NCBI GenBank assembly: GCA_913062925.1
Contig: CAJXWJ010000015.1
Coordinates: 1-56,472, forward strand
DNA from: an uncultured Pseudorhodobacter sp.
GTDB taxonomy: Bacteria; Pseudomonadota; Alphaproteobacteria; Rhodobacterales; Rhodobacteraceae
Reading direction: 5' to 3'
Length of the DNA: 56,472 nt
Shown here: positions 33,469-42,562 of the stretch, one piece after another
How the letters are laid out: each line of letters begins with the position of its first letter
Numbering within the stretch: position 1 is the stretch's first letter
Translations under genes and position numbers: made by a program
Notes under the pieces: generated by a model
The model's input: only the letters and a program-made list of their open reading frames with translations
The model's database searches: none
What the model was told of the DNA's origin: nothing

Positions 33469-34343
33469 TGCAGGCTTTGTTGGATCATGCGGGGCTTGGG
33501 GTGACGACGCTCTGTCGCGCGTGGCAGGTGACGCGGCGCGATGGGGTGCGCTTTGGCTTTACCGACCATGATTTGGATCTGCGCTTTGAGGATATGCTGT
33601 TCAAGGCCAGCACGGGGATGTCGGCGCGGGCTTTGCAAAACAGCACCGGCCTGTCGGTGGACAACAGCGAGGCGATTGGCGCGCTGGCGGATGCGGCCCT
33701 AGAAGAGGCCGATCTGATCGCGGGGCGCTTTGATGCGGCAGAGGTGCTGATCTGGCTGGTGAATTGGGCGGATCCTTCGCAGCGGGTCTTGCAGTTTCGC
33801 GGCAGCTTTGGCGAGATCAGCCGGGCAGCGGGCGGCTTTAAGGCCGAATTGCGCGGCCTGACCGAAAGCTTGAACCAGCCGATGGGGCGGATCTTTCAGC
33901 GCAGCTGTTCGGCGGTTTTGGGCGATGCGCGCTGCGGGCTTGGCCTGAACACGCCCGCCTTTATGGCCGAGGTGGTGCTGGACGGCTTTGACGCGCAGGG
34001 GCGGATGTTGGTGTCAAACCTAAACGCCTATGCCGATCGGTGGTTCGAGCGCGGCCGGCTGCGGGTGCAAAGCGGCGCGGCTGCGGGCCTAAGCGCGGTG
34101 ATCAAGCTGGACCGGCTGCAAAACGCGGGCCGCGTTCTGGATCTGTCGCACCGCCTGAGCGCGCCCTTGCAGGCGGGTGATCTGCTGCGGCTGGAGGCGG
34201 GCTGTGATCGCACGGCCGCGACCTGCAAGGCCAAGTTCGGCAACTTTCTGAATTTTCGCGGCTTTCCGCATATTCCGGGCGAAGATTGGCTGTCGTCTTA
34301 TCCGATCAGCGCGGGCCGCAATGACGGCGGGAGCCTGACCTGA
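33465..34343 (+). CDS. GTA g13, hub protein (DUF2163)
   Basis: Baseplate hub of 292 residues, DUF2163 family (phage BR0599-like). Seen: TLCRAWQVTRRDGVRFGFTDHD near the start and SCSAVLGDARCGL plus EAGCDRTAATCKAKFGNFLNFRGFPHIPGEDWL near the end. The four Cys in these two blocks resemble those that hold an iron-sulfur cluster in the lambda gpL tail-tip protein, so a cluster is possible here (inference). It overlaps g14 by one base and sits just before the peptidase. Confidence 0.9.
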   Translation: MMQALLDHAGLGVTTLCRAWQVTRRDGVRFGFTDHDLDLRFEDMLFKASTGMSARALQNSTGLSVDNSEAIGALADAALEEADLIAGRFDAAEVLIWLVNWADPSQRVLQFRGSFGEISRAAGGFKAELRGLTESLNQPMGRIFQRSCSAVLGDARCGLGLNTPAFMAEVVLDGFDAQGRMLVSNLNAYADRWFERGRLRVQSGAAAGLSAVIKLDRLQNAGRVLDLSHRLSAPLQAGDLLRLEAGCDRTAATCKAKFGNFLNFRGFPHIPGEDWLSSYPISAGRNDGGSLT

Positions 34344-34783
34344 TGCCGCAGCCAGAGGTGATTGTGGCGGCGGCGCGCTGCTGGATCGGCACGCCCTATC
34401 AGCATCAAGCAAGTGTCAAAGGCGCAGGCGCCGATTGTCTGGGCCTGCTGCGCGGGGTTTGGCGCGAGCTGATCGGGCCAGAGCCGACCGCCATCCCCGC
34501 CTATGCGCCCGATTGGTCGGAAACCGCAGGCATCGAGGCCTTGGCCGATGCCGCGCGGCTTTGGCTTTGCCCCAAGCCGCCCGAGGCCGAGGCTTTGGGG
34601 GATGTTGTGCTGTTTCGGATGCGGGCGGGGGCTATGGCCAAACATCTGGGGCTGATCAGCGGGCTTGGCGCTTTCCCAAGCTTTATTCATGCCTATAGCG
34701 GCCACGGCGTGGTGGAAACCGCGCTTTCGGCCCCGTGGCGGCGCAAAATTGTGGCGCGTTTTCAATTCCCTGAAGGACATTAA
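34343..34783 (+). CDS. GTA g14, NlpC/P60 cell-wall peptidase
   Basis: Baseplate peptidase of 146 residues, expected to open the recipient's peptidoglycan when the particle delivers DNA. The catalytic Cys is in KGAGADCLGLLRGVW and the His in AMAKHLGLISG. The family is also seen in tail-tip K-like proteins. ATG 34343 overlaps the g13 stop by one base. Followed by g15 with a three-base gap. Confidence 0.9.
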   Translation: MPQPEVIVAAARCWIGTPYQHQASVKGAGADCLGLLRGVWRELIGPEPTAIPAYAPDWSETAGIEALADAARLWLCPKPPEAEALGDVVLFRMRAGAMAKHLGLISGLGAFPSFIHAYSGHGVVETALSAPWRRKIVARFQFPEGH

Positions 34784-34786
34784 CCC

Positions 34787-37700
34787 ATGGCAACCCTGCT
34801 TTTATCTGCTGCCGGTGCGGCAATCGGCTCTGGCTTTGGCGGCACCATTCTGGGGCTTTCGGGCGCGGTGATTGGCCGCGCGGTGGGGGCTACGATTGGC
34901 CGTGCGATTGACCAACGCGTCTTGGGCGGCGGGTCAGAAGCGGTCGAGGTCGGGCGGATCGAGCGGTTTCGGGTGATGGGGGCCAGCGAAGGCTCGGCGA
35001 TTGCGCATGTCTGGGGCAGGGTGCGGCTGGCGGGGCAGGTGATCTGGGCCAGCCGGTTTTTGGAACATGTCAACACCACCTCGGTCAGCAGCGGCGGCGG
35101 CAAGGGCCGGCCGCGCACGGTACAAAGCACGACACAATACAGCTATACTGTCAGCCTTGCGGTGGCCCTTTGCGAGGGCCGCATCACTCGGCTGGGCCGG
35201 ATTTGGGCCGACGGGGTCGAGATTGCCGCCGACCAGCTGTCGCTGCGGCTTTATCATGGCGACGAGACGCAATTGCCCGACCCAAAAATCACCGCTGTCG
35301 AGGGTGCAGGCAATGCGCCCAGCTATCGCGGCATTGCTTATGTGGTGATCGAAGACCTTGATCTGTCGCGCTTTGGCAACCGCATCCCGCAGTTTTCCTT
35401 CGAGGTGATGCGCCCCGCGCAGGGGCAGGCGGCGCAGGCGCATCAGGGCTTTGATCAGATTATTCCGGGTGTCTGCATGATCCCGGGTTCGGGCGAATAT
35501 GCTTTGGCCACCACGCCTGTGCATTTCAGCGCGGGTCTGGGGGCCAATACCTCGGCCAATATCCACACGGTCAGCAGCCGCAGTGATTTCTCGAATGCGC
35601 TCGAGGCTTTGCGCGAAGAGCTGCCCATGGCCAAGGGCGCGTCTTTGGTGGTGTCGTGGTTTGGCAGCGATCTGCGCTGTGGCCTGTGCCAGCCGCAGCC
35701 CAAGGTCGAACAAAACGCCCAAGACGGGGTGCCGATGCCTTGGGTGGTCTCGAGCACACCGCGCGCCACGGCGGCTGCCGTGCCTTTGGTGCAGGGCAGC
35801 CCGGTTTATGGCGGCACCCCCGCCGATGCCTCGGTGATCGAGGCGATTGTGGCGCTGAAAGCCGCAGGGCGCGAGGTGACGTTTTACCCGTTTTTGCTGA
35901 TGGACCAGATGGCGGGCAATGCTTTGCCTGACCCTTGGACCGGGGCCTTGGGCCAGCCTGCCTTGCCCTGGCGCGGTCGCATCACACTCAGCGCAGCCCC
36001 CGGCCAGCCTGCAAGCCCAGACCGCAGCGCCGCCGCCGCCGCAGAGGTGGCGCAGTTTTTTGGCACCGCCCAGCCGTCGCATTTCACCCAAACCGGCCAA
36101 AGCGTTCTGTATAGCGGCCCCGCTGAATGGAGCTATCGCCGCTTTATCCTGCATTACGCCTATCTTTGTCGCGCCGCAGGCGGGGTCGATGCCTTTTGTG
36201 TCGGCTCCGAGCTGCGCGGCCTGACCTCTATTCGCGGCGCGAATGACAGCTTTCCCGCGGTTCAGGCGCTGCGGCAATTGGCGGGCGAGGTGAAGGCGAT
36301 TTTGGGCCCGCAAACCCAGATCAGCTATGCCGCCGATTGGTCGGAATATTTCGGCTATCACACCGAGGATCATGTTTATTTCAACATGGACCCGCTTTGG
36401 GCTGATCCGGCGATCGACTTTATCGGCATCGACAATTACATGCCGCTGTCAGATTGGCGCGATGGCAGCGATCACGCCGATGCCGCTTGGGGCGATATCT
36501 ATAACCGCGACTACCTTTACGCCAATATCGCTGGCGGCGAGGGGTTTGATTGGTATTACGCCGATGAGGCCGCTGCCGCTGCCCAAATGCGCACGCCGAT
36601 CCAAGACCCATATTATGGCGAGCCTTGGGTGTTTCGGGTCAAGGATATTCGCGGTTGGTGGGGCAATTCGCACCACGAACGCCATGCAGGGCTGCGCCAA
36701 GACAGCCCCACGGCTTGGATCGCAGGATCAAAGCCGATCCGCTTTACCGAATATGGCTGTGCGGCGATTGATAAGGGCACCAATCAGCCGAACCGGTTTT
36801 TAGATCCGAAATCCTCGGAATCCGCCTTGCCGCGCGGATCGAACGGGCTGCGCGATGATCTGATGCAGCTGGCCTATTATCAGGTGATGCACCGCTTTTG
36901 GACCGATGCTGCGCAAAATCCGCAGGCGTTTTTGTACAACGGGCCGATGCTTGATTTCGCGCAGTCCTTGGCTTGGGCTTGGGATGCGCGGCCCTTTCCG
37001 GCCTTTCCGGCCGCAAGCTCTGTCTGGTCGGATGGCGGCAATTACGACAAGGGCCATTGGCTGAACGGGCGGGCCAGCAATATCGACCTTTCGGCGCTGA
37101 TGGCCGAGATTTGCGCGGCCTCGGGGCTTGCGGATGCGGATCTGTCGGGCGCGCGCGGGCTGGTGCGCGGCTATACACTGTCCGAGGTGAACACCGCCCG
37201 CGCGGCCTTGCAGCCTTTGCTTTTGGCCTATCCCAGCGATGTGATTGAACGCGAGGGCCGCTTGGTGGTGCAGGCGCGCCGCGCCAAGGTGGGGCAGTGG
37301 CTGGACCCGCAGCGCTTTGTGCGCACGCCTGAACTTGACGGCACGCTTGAACTGACCCGCGCCGCAGAGGCCGAATTGCCGGTGCATCTGCGCATCAGCT
37401 ATATCGAGGCCGAGGGCGATTTCCCGGTCAGCATTGCCGCAGCCACCGCCGCCGATCACAGCACAGAGGTGGTGTCGCAATCCGAACTGCCCTTGGTGCT
37501 GACCGCATCCGAGGCGGCAACCATCGCAGAACGCTGGCTGGCCGAGGCGCAGGTTTCGCGCGATACCGCCCGCTTTGCGCTACCCCGATCGCAGATGGCG
37601 GTGCGCGTCGGCGATACGGTTGAAGTGGCGGGCCAAGCCTACCGCATCGACCGCGCCGAGCTTTCTGACATGCAGCTTTTGGATGCGGTCAGGGTGGATC

Positions 37701-38698
37701 CGAACGTCTACCAAGCCTCGGATCTGGTGGTGCCGCGCCGCAGCTGGGCCAGCGTGACGCCAGCGCTGCCGGTCTATCCCTTGATGCTGGATCTGCCGCT
37801 GATCACCGGGGGCGAGGTGCCGCAAGCCCCGCATGCCTGTGCCACCGCCCAGCCTTGGCCGGGGCCGGTGGCGCTGTGGCACTCGGCCACGCAGGATGAT
37901 TTCCGCTATAACATCAGTCTGGACCGCGCCGCCACGATTGGGCTGACGCAGACCCCGCTTGCGCGCGCGCGCTTTGGCCTTTGGGATCGCGGCCCGGCAC
38001 TGCGCCTGCGCATCGAGACCGGCACGCTTTCGTCAACCACGCCCGAGGCGGTGCTGGGTGGTGCCAATCTTGCCGCCATTGGCGATGGCTCGGCGCAGAA
38101 TTGGGAGCTGTTTCAATTTGCCAGCGCCACTTTGGTTGGCCCCAAGACCTATGACATCAGCCTGCGGCTGCGCGGTCAATTGGGCAGCGACGCGCTGATG
38201 CCAGCGGTCTGGCCTGCGGGCAGCACCTTTGTTTTGCTGGATGCGGCCTTGCAGCAGATTGATCTGCCGCTGTCGGCGCGCGGGCTTGCGCGCAGCTACC
38301 GCTTTGTTGCGGCAGATCGCGGCTATGATGACCTCTCGGCGGTGGGGCTGACCCAAGCCTTTGACGGCATCGGCCTGCGCCCCTATGCGGTGGTGCATCT
38401 GCGCGCAGCCAAAACCGCCGATGCGCTGGATCTGCGCTGGGTTCGCCGCAGCCGGATAGATGGCGACAGCTGGCAATCGGTCGAGGTGCCCTTGGGCGAA
38501 GATAACGAGGCCTATCTGCTGCGGGTGATCCAAGCCGGTGTGGTGAAACGCGAGGTGACGCTTTCCACCCCCGCCTTTCTCTATACCGCGCAGATGCAGG
38601 CCAGCGACGGCGTGGCGGGCGCGGTCAGCATCAGCGTGGCGCAGCTGTCAAACCTTTATGGGGCAGGGCCTGCGCGCAACTTGAGCGTGATGCTTTAG
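34787..38698 (+). CDS. GTA g15, megatron / host-recognition baseplate protein
   Basis: A 1303-residue protein, the longest in the cluster, forming the baseplate tip and receptor-binding part. In order: a glycine-rich hydrophobic start (residues 1-50), a GTA TIM-barrel-like domain with ISYAADWSEYFGYH, FIGIDNYMPLSDWRDG (about 500-560) and AIDKGTNQPNRF, then a phage-tail domain with LVVQARRAKVGQWLDPQRF and a C-terminal beta-rich region. It is intact over its whole length. It is the last core structural gene. Confidence 0.93.
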   Translation: MATLLLSAAGAAIGSGFGGTILGLSGAVIGRAVGATIGRAIDQRVLGGGSEAVEVGRIERFRVMGASEGSAIAHVWGRVRLAGQVIWASRFLEHVNTTSVSSGGGKGRPRTVQSTTQYSYTVSLAVALCEGRITRLGRIWADGVEIAADQLSLRLYHGDETQLPDPKITAVEGAGNAPSYRGIAYVVIEDLDLSRFGNRIPQFSFEVMRPAQGQAAQAHQGFDQIIPGVCMIPGSGEYALATTPVHFSAGLGANTSANIHTVSSRSDFSNALEALREELPMAKGASLVVSWFGSDLRCGLCQPQPKVEQNAQDGVPMPWVVSSTPRATAAAVPLVQGSPVYGGTPADASVIEAIVALKAAGREVTFYPFLLMDQMAGNALPDPWTGALGQPALPWRGRITLSAAPGQPASPDRSAAAAAEVAQFFGTAQPSHFTQTGQSVLYSGPAEWSYRRFILHYAYLCRAAGGVDAFCVGSELRGLTSIRGANDSFPAVQALRQLAGEVKAILGPQTQISYAADWSEYFGYHTEDHVYFNMDPLWADPAIDFIGIDNYMPLSDWRDGSDHADAAWGDIYNRDYLYANIAGGEGFDWYYADEAAAAAQMRTPIQDPYYGEPWVFRVKDIRGWWGNSHHERHAGLRQDSPTAWIAGSKPIRFTEYGCAAIDKGTNQPNRFLDPKSSESALPRGSNGLRDDLMQLAYYQVMHRFWTDAAQNPQAFLYNGPMLDFAQSLAWAWDARPFPAFPAASSVWSDGGNYDKGHWLNGRASNIDLSALMAEICAASGLADADLSGARGLVRGYTLSEVNTARAALQPLLLAYPSDVIEREGRLVVQARRAKVGQWLDPQRFVRTPELDGTLELTRAAEAELPVHLRISYIEAEGDFPVSIAAATAADHSTEVVSQSELPLVLTASEAATIAERWLAEAQVSRDTARFALPRSQMAVRVGDTVEVAGQAYRIDRAELSDMQLLDAVRVDPNVYQASDLVVPRRSWASVTPALPVYPLMLDLPLITGGEVPQAPHACATAQPWPGPVALWHSATQDDFRYNISLDRAATIGLTQTPLARARFGLWDRGPALRLRIETGTLSSTTPEAVLGGANLAAIGDGSAQNWELFQFASATLVGPKTYDISLRLRGQLGSDALMPAVWPAGSTFVLLDAALQQIDLPLSARGLARSYRFVAADRGYDDLSAVGLTQAFDGIGLRPYAVVHLRAAKTADALDLRWVRRSRIDGDSWQSVEVPLGEDNEAYLLRVIQAGVVKREVTLSTPAFLYTAQMQASDGVAGAVSISVAQLSNLYGAGPARNLSVML

Positions 38699-38700
38699 CA

Positions 38701-38985
38701 ATGCGGCGCTGTCTTATTGGCGATATCTGGGCGGCGGCGGCTTGTGTCGCGGCCTGCCCAGAACCGCAGCGCGAGGCTTTCGCGCGGTTGTTGATCACCC
38801 AAGCCGATGCCGCCCACCGCTACGCCAAACGCCTTGGGCGCGCGCATCCGGCTTGGGGCAATGGCAGCCTGATGGCGCGCGCGCTTTTGGCCCGCGCGCC
38901 GCAGCCCGCGACAGCTGACGCCAGCTTTTTAACCGCGCTTGGCCTTGTCGCCCACCTGCTTGCCGCGCGAAAATCTGGCCTTTGA
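38701..38985 (+). CDS. small unrecognised gene after GTA g15
   Basis: A 94-residue protein two bases after the g15 stop, on the same strand, so probably part of the GTA transcript. Seen: a hydrophobic first helix with Cys (CLIGDIWAAAACVAAC), then AFARLLITQADAAHRYAKRLGRAHPAWGNGSLMARALL, and a C-terminal helix LTALGLVAHLLAARK. I do not recognise the family. It may be a GTA accessory protein or simply a coupled neighbour. It ends before the cysE promoter candidate. Confidence 0.72.
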   Translation: MRRCLIGDIWAAAACVAACPEPQREAFARLLITQADAAHRYAKRLGRAHPAWGNGSLMARALLARAPQPATADASFLTALGLVAHLLAARKSGL

Positions 38986-38992
38986 CTTGGCA

Positions 38993-39022
38993 TTGTCCGA
39001 CCCGCGCCCCATATGCTATTAT
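38993..39022 (+). promoter_or_regulatory. candidate cysE promoter
   Basis: TTGTCC (38993-38998), 18-base spacer, TATTAT (39017-39022), 20 bases before the cysE start with AGGAGG. It suggests that cysE is transcribed independently of the GTA genes. Confidence 0.4.
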
Positions 39023-39042
39023 AGCGTAACAGGAGGCTGATC

Positions 39043-39852
39043 ATGGCTGAAACCAGCACAAAACTTGCAGCACTAGATCCGGTCTGGCAGCGCGTGCGCC
39101 AAGAGGCCTTTGCCATGGTGGAAAACGAGCCGCTTTTGGGCGGGCTTGTGCATTCCAGCCTGCTGCATCACCCCTCGTTGGAACGCGCGCTGGCCTATCG
39201 GTTTTCGCTGAAACTCGCCAGCGGCGAGATGAGCGAGCAGATCTTGCGCGAAATCGCGGATGAGGCCTATGCCAGCGACCCCAGCATTGGCCAAGCCGCG
39301 CGCGCCGATGTGACGGCGGTGTTTGACCGCGACCCGGCCTGCCTGCGCTTTATCCAGCCGATCTTGTTCTTCAAGGGCTATCAGGCGATCCAAGCCTACC
39401 GCATTGGCCATTGGCTGTGGCAAAACGGGCGGCGCGATATGTCGTATTTCGTGCAAATGCGGGTGTCCGAGACCTTTGGCGTCGATATCCACCCAGCCGC
39501 GAAAATCGGCCGTGGCATCATGATCGACCATGCCCATTCCATTGTGATCGGCGAAACGGCTGTGGTCGGCGACAATGTCTCGATGCTGCATTCGGTCACG
39601 CTTGGCGGCACCGGCAAGGAAGACGGCGACCGTCATCCAAAGATTGGTGACGGGGTGCTGATCGGGGCAGGGGCCAAGGTTTTGGGCAATATCCATGTCG
39701 GCCATTGCTCGCGCATCGCCGCGGGGTCAGTGGTGCTGCAAGATGTGCCGCCTAACACCACCGTTGCGGGCGTTCCGGCAAAAGTCGTGGGCGAGGCAGG
39801 CTGCGCGCAGCCTTCGGTGACCATGGACCAATTGCTTTGCGGTAAGATCTAA
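39043..39852 (+). CDS. cysE: serine O-acetyltransferase
   Basis: Makes O-acetylserine from serine and acetyl-CoA, the first step of cysteine synthesis. It has 269 residues: an N-terminal helical domain, then the left-handed beta-helix of hexapeptide repeats (HPAAKIGRGIMIDHAHSIVIG, VSMLHSVTLGGTGK). Its Cys-rich, basic end (GEAGCAQPSV) is usual. ATG 39043 has AGGAGG. It is the standard downstream neighbour of the GTA cluster. Confidence 0.95.
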   Translation: MAETSTKLAALDPVWQRVRQEAFAMVENEPLLGGLVHSSLLHHPSLERALAYRFSLKLASGEMSEQILREIADEAYASDPSIGQAARADVTAVFDRDPACLRFIQPILFFKGYQAIQAYRIGHWLWQNGRRDMSYFVQMRVSETFGVDIHPAAKIGRGIMIDHAHSIVIGETAVVGDNVSMLHSVTLGGTGKEDGDRHPKIGDGVLIGAGAKVLGNIHVGHCSRIAAGSVVLQDVPPNTTVAGVPAKVVGEAGCAQPSVTMDQLLCGKI

Positions 39853-39854
39853 CG

Positions 39855-39891
39855 AAAAAGCCCCCGCAGATCGCTCTGCGGGGGCTTTTTT
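39855..39891. terminator. bidirectional terminator between cysE and the pdh operon
   Basis: Perfect 16-base arms (AAAAAGCCCCCGCAGA at 39855-39870, its complement at 39875-39890) with a TCGC tetraloop. T-runs on both strands. It ends cysE and pdhC. Confidence 0.93.
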
Positions 39892-39905
39892 AGGCTGTGC
39901 AGGCT

Positions 39906-41180
39906 TTAGGCCAGCATCGCCAAGGGGTTTTCCAGATTGTCCTTGATCGCGGTCAAAAGCTGCGCGCCCAAGGCGCCGTCGATCACGCGGTGATCCACCG
40001 AAAGTGTCACCGACATCACCGTGCCAACCACAACCGCACCGTCCTTGACGATTGGCTTGGCCACACCTGCGCCCACAGCCAAAATCGCAGCATGTGGCGG
40101 GTTGATGATCGCGTCAAAGTTATCAATGCCGAACATACCCAGATTTGAAATCGCAAAGCTGCCGCCCTGATATTCGTGCGGCGCAAGTTTGCGGTCACGC
40201 GCACGCTTGGCAAGGTCTTTCATCTCGGCCGACAGCGCCGAAAGCGACTTGGCTTCGGCATCTTTCAGAACCGGCGTGAACAGCCCGCCTTCAATCGCCA
40301 CCGCCACCGCGACATCTGATTTCTTGAACTGCAACACCCGATCGCCAGCCCAGACCGCATTGGCCGCAGGCACCTGTTGCAGCGCCAAAGCGCAGGCCTT
40401 GATGATGAAATCATTCACCGACAGCTTGACGCCGCGCGCTTCCAGCTTGGCGTTCAGCTGACCGCGAAAGGCCATCAGCGCGTCCAGCTCGATATCGCGG
40501 CGCAGATAGAAATGCGGCACGGTTTGCTTGGCCTCGGTCAGGCGCGCGGCAATGGTTTTGCGCATGCCGTTCAGGGCGATTTCCTCAAACGGACGGTCAG
40601 CATAGGTCTTAAGCACGGTTTCGGTCGAAGGACCGCTTGCCGCTGCAACCGCAGCCATAGGCGCCTGCACGGGGGCCGCTGCCACCGCAGCCACAGGGGC
40701 CGCCGCTTTTGCACCTTCGACATCGGCGCGCACGATGCGCCCATGTGGACCCGAGCCTTTGATCGCTGTCAGATCCAGACCCTTTTCCGCCGCAATCCGC
40801 CGCGCCAAAGGCGAGGCAAACACCCGCGCGCCGCCAGCTTTTGCCGCCACAGGGGCAGCAACCGCTGCCACCGCTACAGGTGCTGCAACCACGGGGGCCG
40901 CAACCACCGCAGCCGCAGGCTTGGCATCCGCCGCATCGCCGTCTTCCAACAGCATCGCAATCGGCGTGTTCACCTTGACGCCCGCAGTGCCCTCGGCGAT
41001 CAGCAGCTTGCCGATCGTGCCCTCGTCCACCGCCTCGAACTCCATCGTCGCCTTATCGGTTTCGATTTCTGCGATGATCTGGCCCGATTTGACCGCGTCG
41101 CCCTCTTTCACCAGCCATTTCGCCAGCGTGCCTTCCTCCATCGTCGGAGACAGCGCGGGCATAAGAATTTCTACAGCCAT
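39906..41180 (-). CDS. pdhC: pyruvate dehydrogenase E2 (dihydrolipoamide acetyltransferase)
   Basis: E2 core of the pyruvate dehydrogenase complex, 424 residues. One lipoyl domain (residues 1-78, lipoyl Lys in [12 protein letters not shown]), an Ala/Val/Pro-rich linker, the peripheral subunit-binding domain ([21 protein letters not shown], residues about 130-165), a second linker, and the catalytic domain ending in [17 protein letters not shown] 41180. It is the last gene of pdhA-pdhB-pdhC, ten bases after pdhB. The lipoyl domain closely repeats that of E1 beta. Confidence 0.96.
   Translation of the reverse strand: MAVEILMPALSPTMEEGTLAKWLVKEGDAVKSGQIIAEIETDKATMEFEAVDEGTIGKLLIAEGTAGVKVNTPIAMLLEDGDAADAKPAAAVVAAPVVAAPVAVAAVAAPVAAKAGGARVFASPLARRIAAEKGLDLTAIKGSGPHGRIVRADVEGAKAAAPVAAVAAAPVQAPMAAVAAASGPSTETVLKTYADRPFEEIALNGMRKTIAARLTEAKQTVPHFYLRRDIELDALMAFRGQLNAKLEARGVKLSVNDFIIKACALALQQVPAANAVWAGDRVLQFKKSDVAVAVAIEGGLFTPVLKDAEAKSLSALSAEMKDLAKRARDRKLAPHEYQGGSFAISNLGMFGIDNFDAIINPPHAAILAVGAGVAKPIVKDGAVVVGTVMSVTLSVDHRVIDGALGAQLLTAIKDNLENPLAMLA
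40944..41180 (-). repeat. lipoyl-domain repeat, copy in pdhC
   Basis: The first 79 codons of pdhC closely match those of pdhB (42313-42549), including [11 protein letters not shown] and [20 protein letters not shown]. This looks like domain duplication rather than recent copying, as several residues differ. Confidence 0.7.
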
Positions 41181-41190
41181 TTTCGCCTCC

Positions 41191-42549
41191 TCAGCGGTAG
41201 CAAACAGATTTGACAGCAGCGACCACATCGGCAGTCGTCACCAAAGCCAGCTTTTCAAGGTTGGCGGCATAGGGCATCGGCACATCTTTGCCGGTGCAGG
41301 TCACCACCGGCGCGTCCAGATAATCAAAGGCGCGCTGCATGATGGTGCTGGCCAAGTGATCGCCGATCGAGCCTACGGGGAAGCCTTCCTCGACGGTGAC
41401 GCAGCGGTTGGTTTTCTGCACGCTGGCAAGCACGGTGTCATAGTCAATCGGGCGCAGGGTGCGCAGATCAATCACCTCGGCCGAGATGCCCTCGGCGGCC
41501 AGCTGTTCCGCCGCTTCCAGCGCATAGGTCATGCCGATGCCAAAAGACACGATGGTCACATCCGTGCCCTCGCGCCAGATCCGCGCCTTACCGAAGGGAA
41601 TGGTAAAGTCAGCCAAATCAGGCACTTCAAAGGATTTGCCATACATGATCTCGTTTTCAAGGAAGATCACCGGGTTCGGATCGCGGATCGCCTGCTTCAG
41701 CAGACCCTTCGCGTCGCTCGCCGAATAGGGCATCACCACCCGCAGGCCGGGGATCGCTGCATACCAGGCCGCATAGTCTTGGCTGTGCTGAGCGCCGACG
41801 CGGGCCGCGGCACCATTGGCGCCGCGAAACACAATCGGACAGCCCAATTGGCCGCCAGACATATAGTTGGTCTTTGCCGCCGAATTCAGAATGTGGTCAA
41901 TGGCTTGCATGGCGAAGTTAAAAGTCATGAACTCGACAATCGGGTTCAAACCACCCCAAGCCGCACCAATCGCGATGCCGGTAAAGCCGGCTTCGGTGAT
42001 CGGTGTGTCAACGATCCGCTTGGGGCCGAACTCGTCCAGCAAGCCTTGGCTGATCTTGTAAGCGCCCTGATATTCGCCAACCTCTTCGCCCATCAACATG
42101 ACGTTGGGATTGTCGCGCATCTCTTCGGCCATCGCCTCGCGCAGGGCTTCCCGCACGGTCATGGTCTTCATTGGCGTGCCGGCGGGCCAATCGGGGCTGG
42201 CCTTTGACACCACCGCCACCGCAGCGGCAACGGGTGCTGCGGCTGCTGCCGCCACAGGTGCGGCAACGGCTGCGGCCACTGGGGCAGGGGCCGCATCAGC
42301 CGATTCGCCGTCTTCCACCAAGGTCATGATCGGCGTGTTCACCTTCACGCCCGAGGTGCCCTCGGCCACCAGAATCCGGCCAACCTTGCCTTCATCCACC
42401 GCCTCGAATTCCATCGTGGCCTTATCGGTTTCAATTTCAGCGATGATCTGGCCAGATTTGACCATATCGCCCTCTGCGACCAGCCATTTCGCCAGCGTGC
42501 CTTCTTCCATCGTGGGCGAAAGCGCGGGCATAAGAACGTCTACTGCCAT
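41191..42549 (-). CDS. pdhB: pyruvate dehydrogenase E1 beta with N-terminal lipoyl domain
   Basis: E1 beta of 452 residues, about 120 longer than E1 beta elsewhere. A lipoyl domain fills residues 1-78 ([14 protein letters not shown]), followed by an Ala-rich linker at about 85-120, then the transketolase-type E1 beta ([54 protein letters not shown]). Lipoyl domains on E1 beta are known in alphaproteobacteria. ATG 42549 is 13 bases after pdhA. It is transcribed with pdhA and pdhC. Confidence 0.95.
   Translation of the reverse strand: MAVDVLMPALSPTMEEGTLAKWLVAEGDMVKSGQIIAEIETDKATMEFEAVDEGKVGRILVAEGTSGVKVNTPIMTLVEDGESADAAPAPVAAAVAAPVAAAAAAPVAAAVAVVSKASPDWPAGTPMKTMTVREALREAMAEEMRDNPNVMLMGEEVGEYQGAYKISQGLLDEFGPKRIVDTPITEAGFTGIAIGAAWGGLNPIVEFMTFNFAMQAIDHILNSAAKTNYMSGGQLGCPIVFRGANGAAARVGAQHSQDYAAWYAAIPGLRVVMPYSASDAKGLLKQAIRDPNPVIFLENEIMYGKSFEVPDLADFTIPFGKARIWREGTDVTIVSFGIGMTYALEAAEQLAAEGISAEVIDLRTLRPIDYDTVLASVQKTNRCVTVEEGFPVGSIGDHLASTIMQRAFDYLDAPVVTCTGKDVPMPYAANLEKLALVTTADVVAAVKSVCYR
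42313..42549 (-). repeat. lipoyl-domain repeat, copy in pdhB
   Basis: Partner of the repeat at 40944-41180. Confidence 0.7.
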
Positions 42550-42562
42550 GGTTTTCTCCCCC

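Noticed and set aside
24772-38985. An inducible prophage
   Set aside because: There is no integrase, replication, lysogeny or lysis gene and no att-like repeat. The gene set and order are those of RcGTA, and the flanks are core genes.
40735-42207. A 490-codon open frame opposite pdhC-pdhB
   Set aside because: Antisense to both genes and to the lipoyl linkers; low complexity Ala/Thr translation mirrors the linker.
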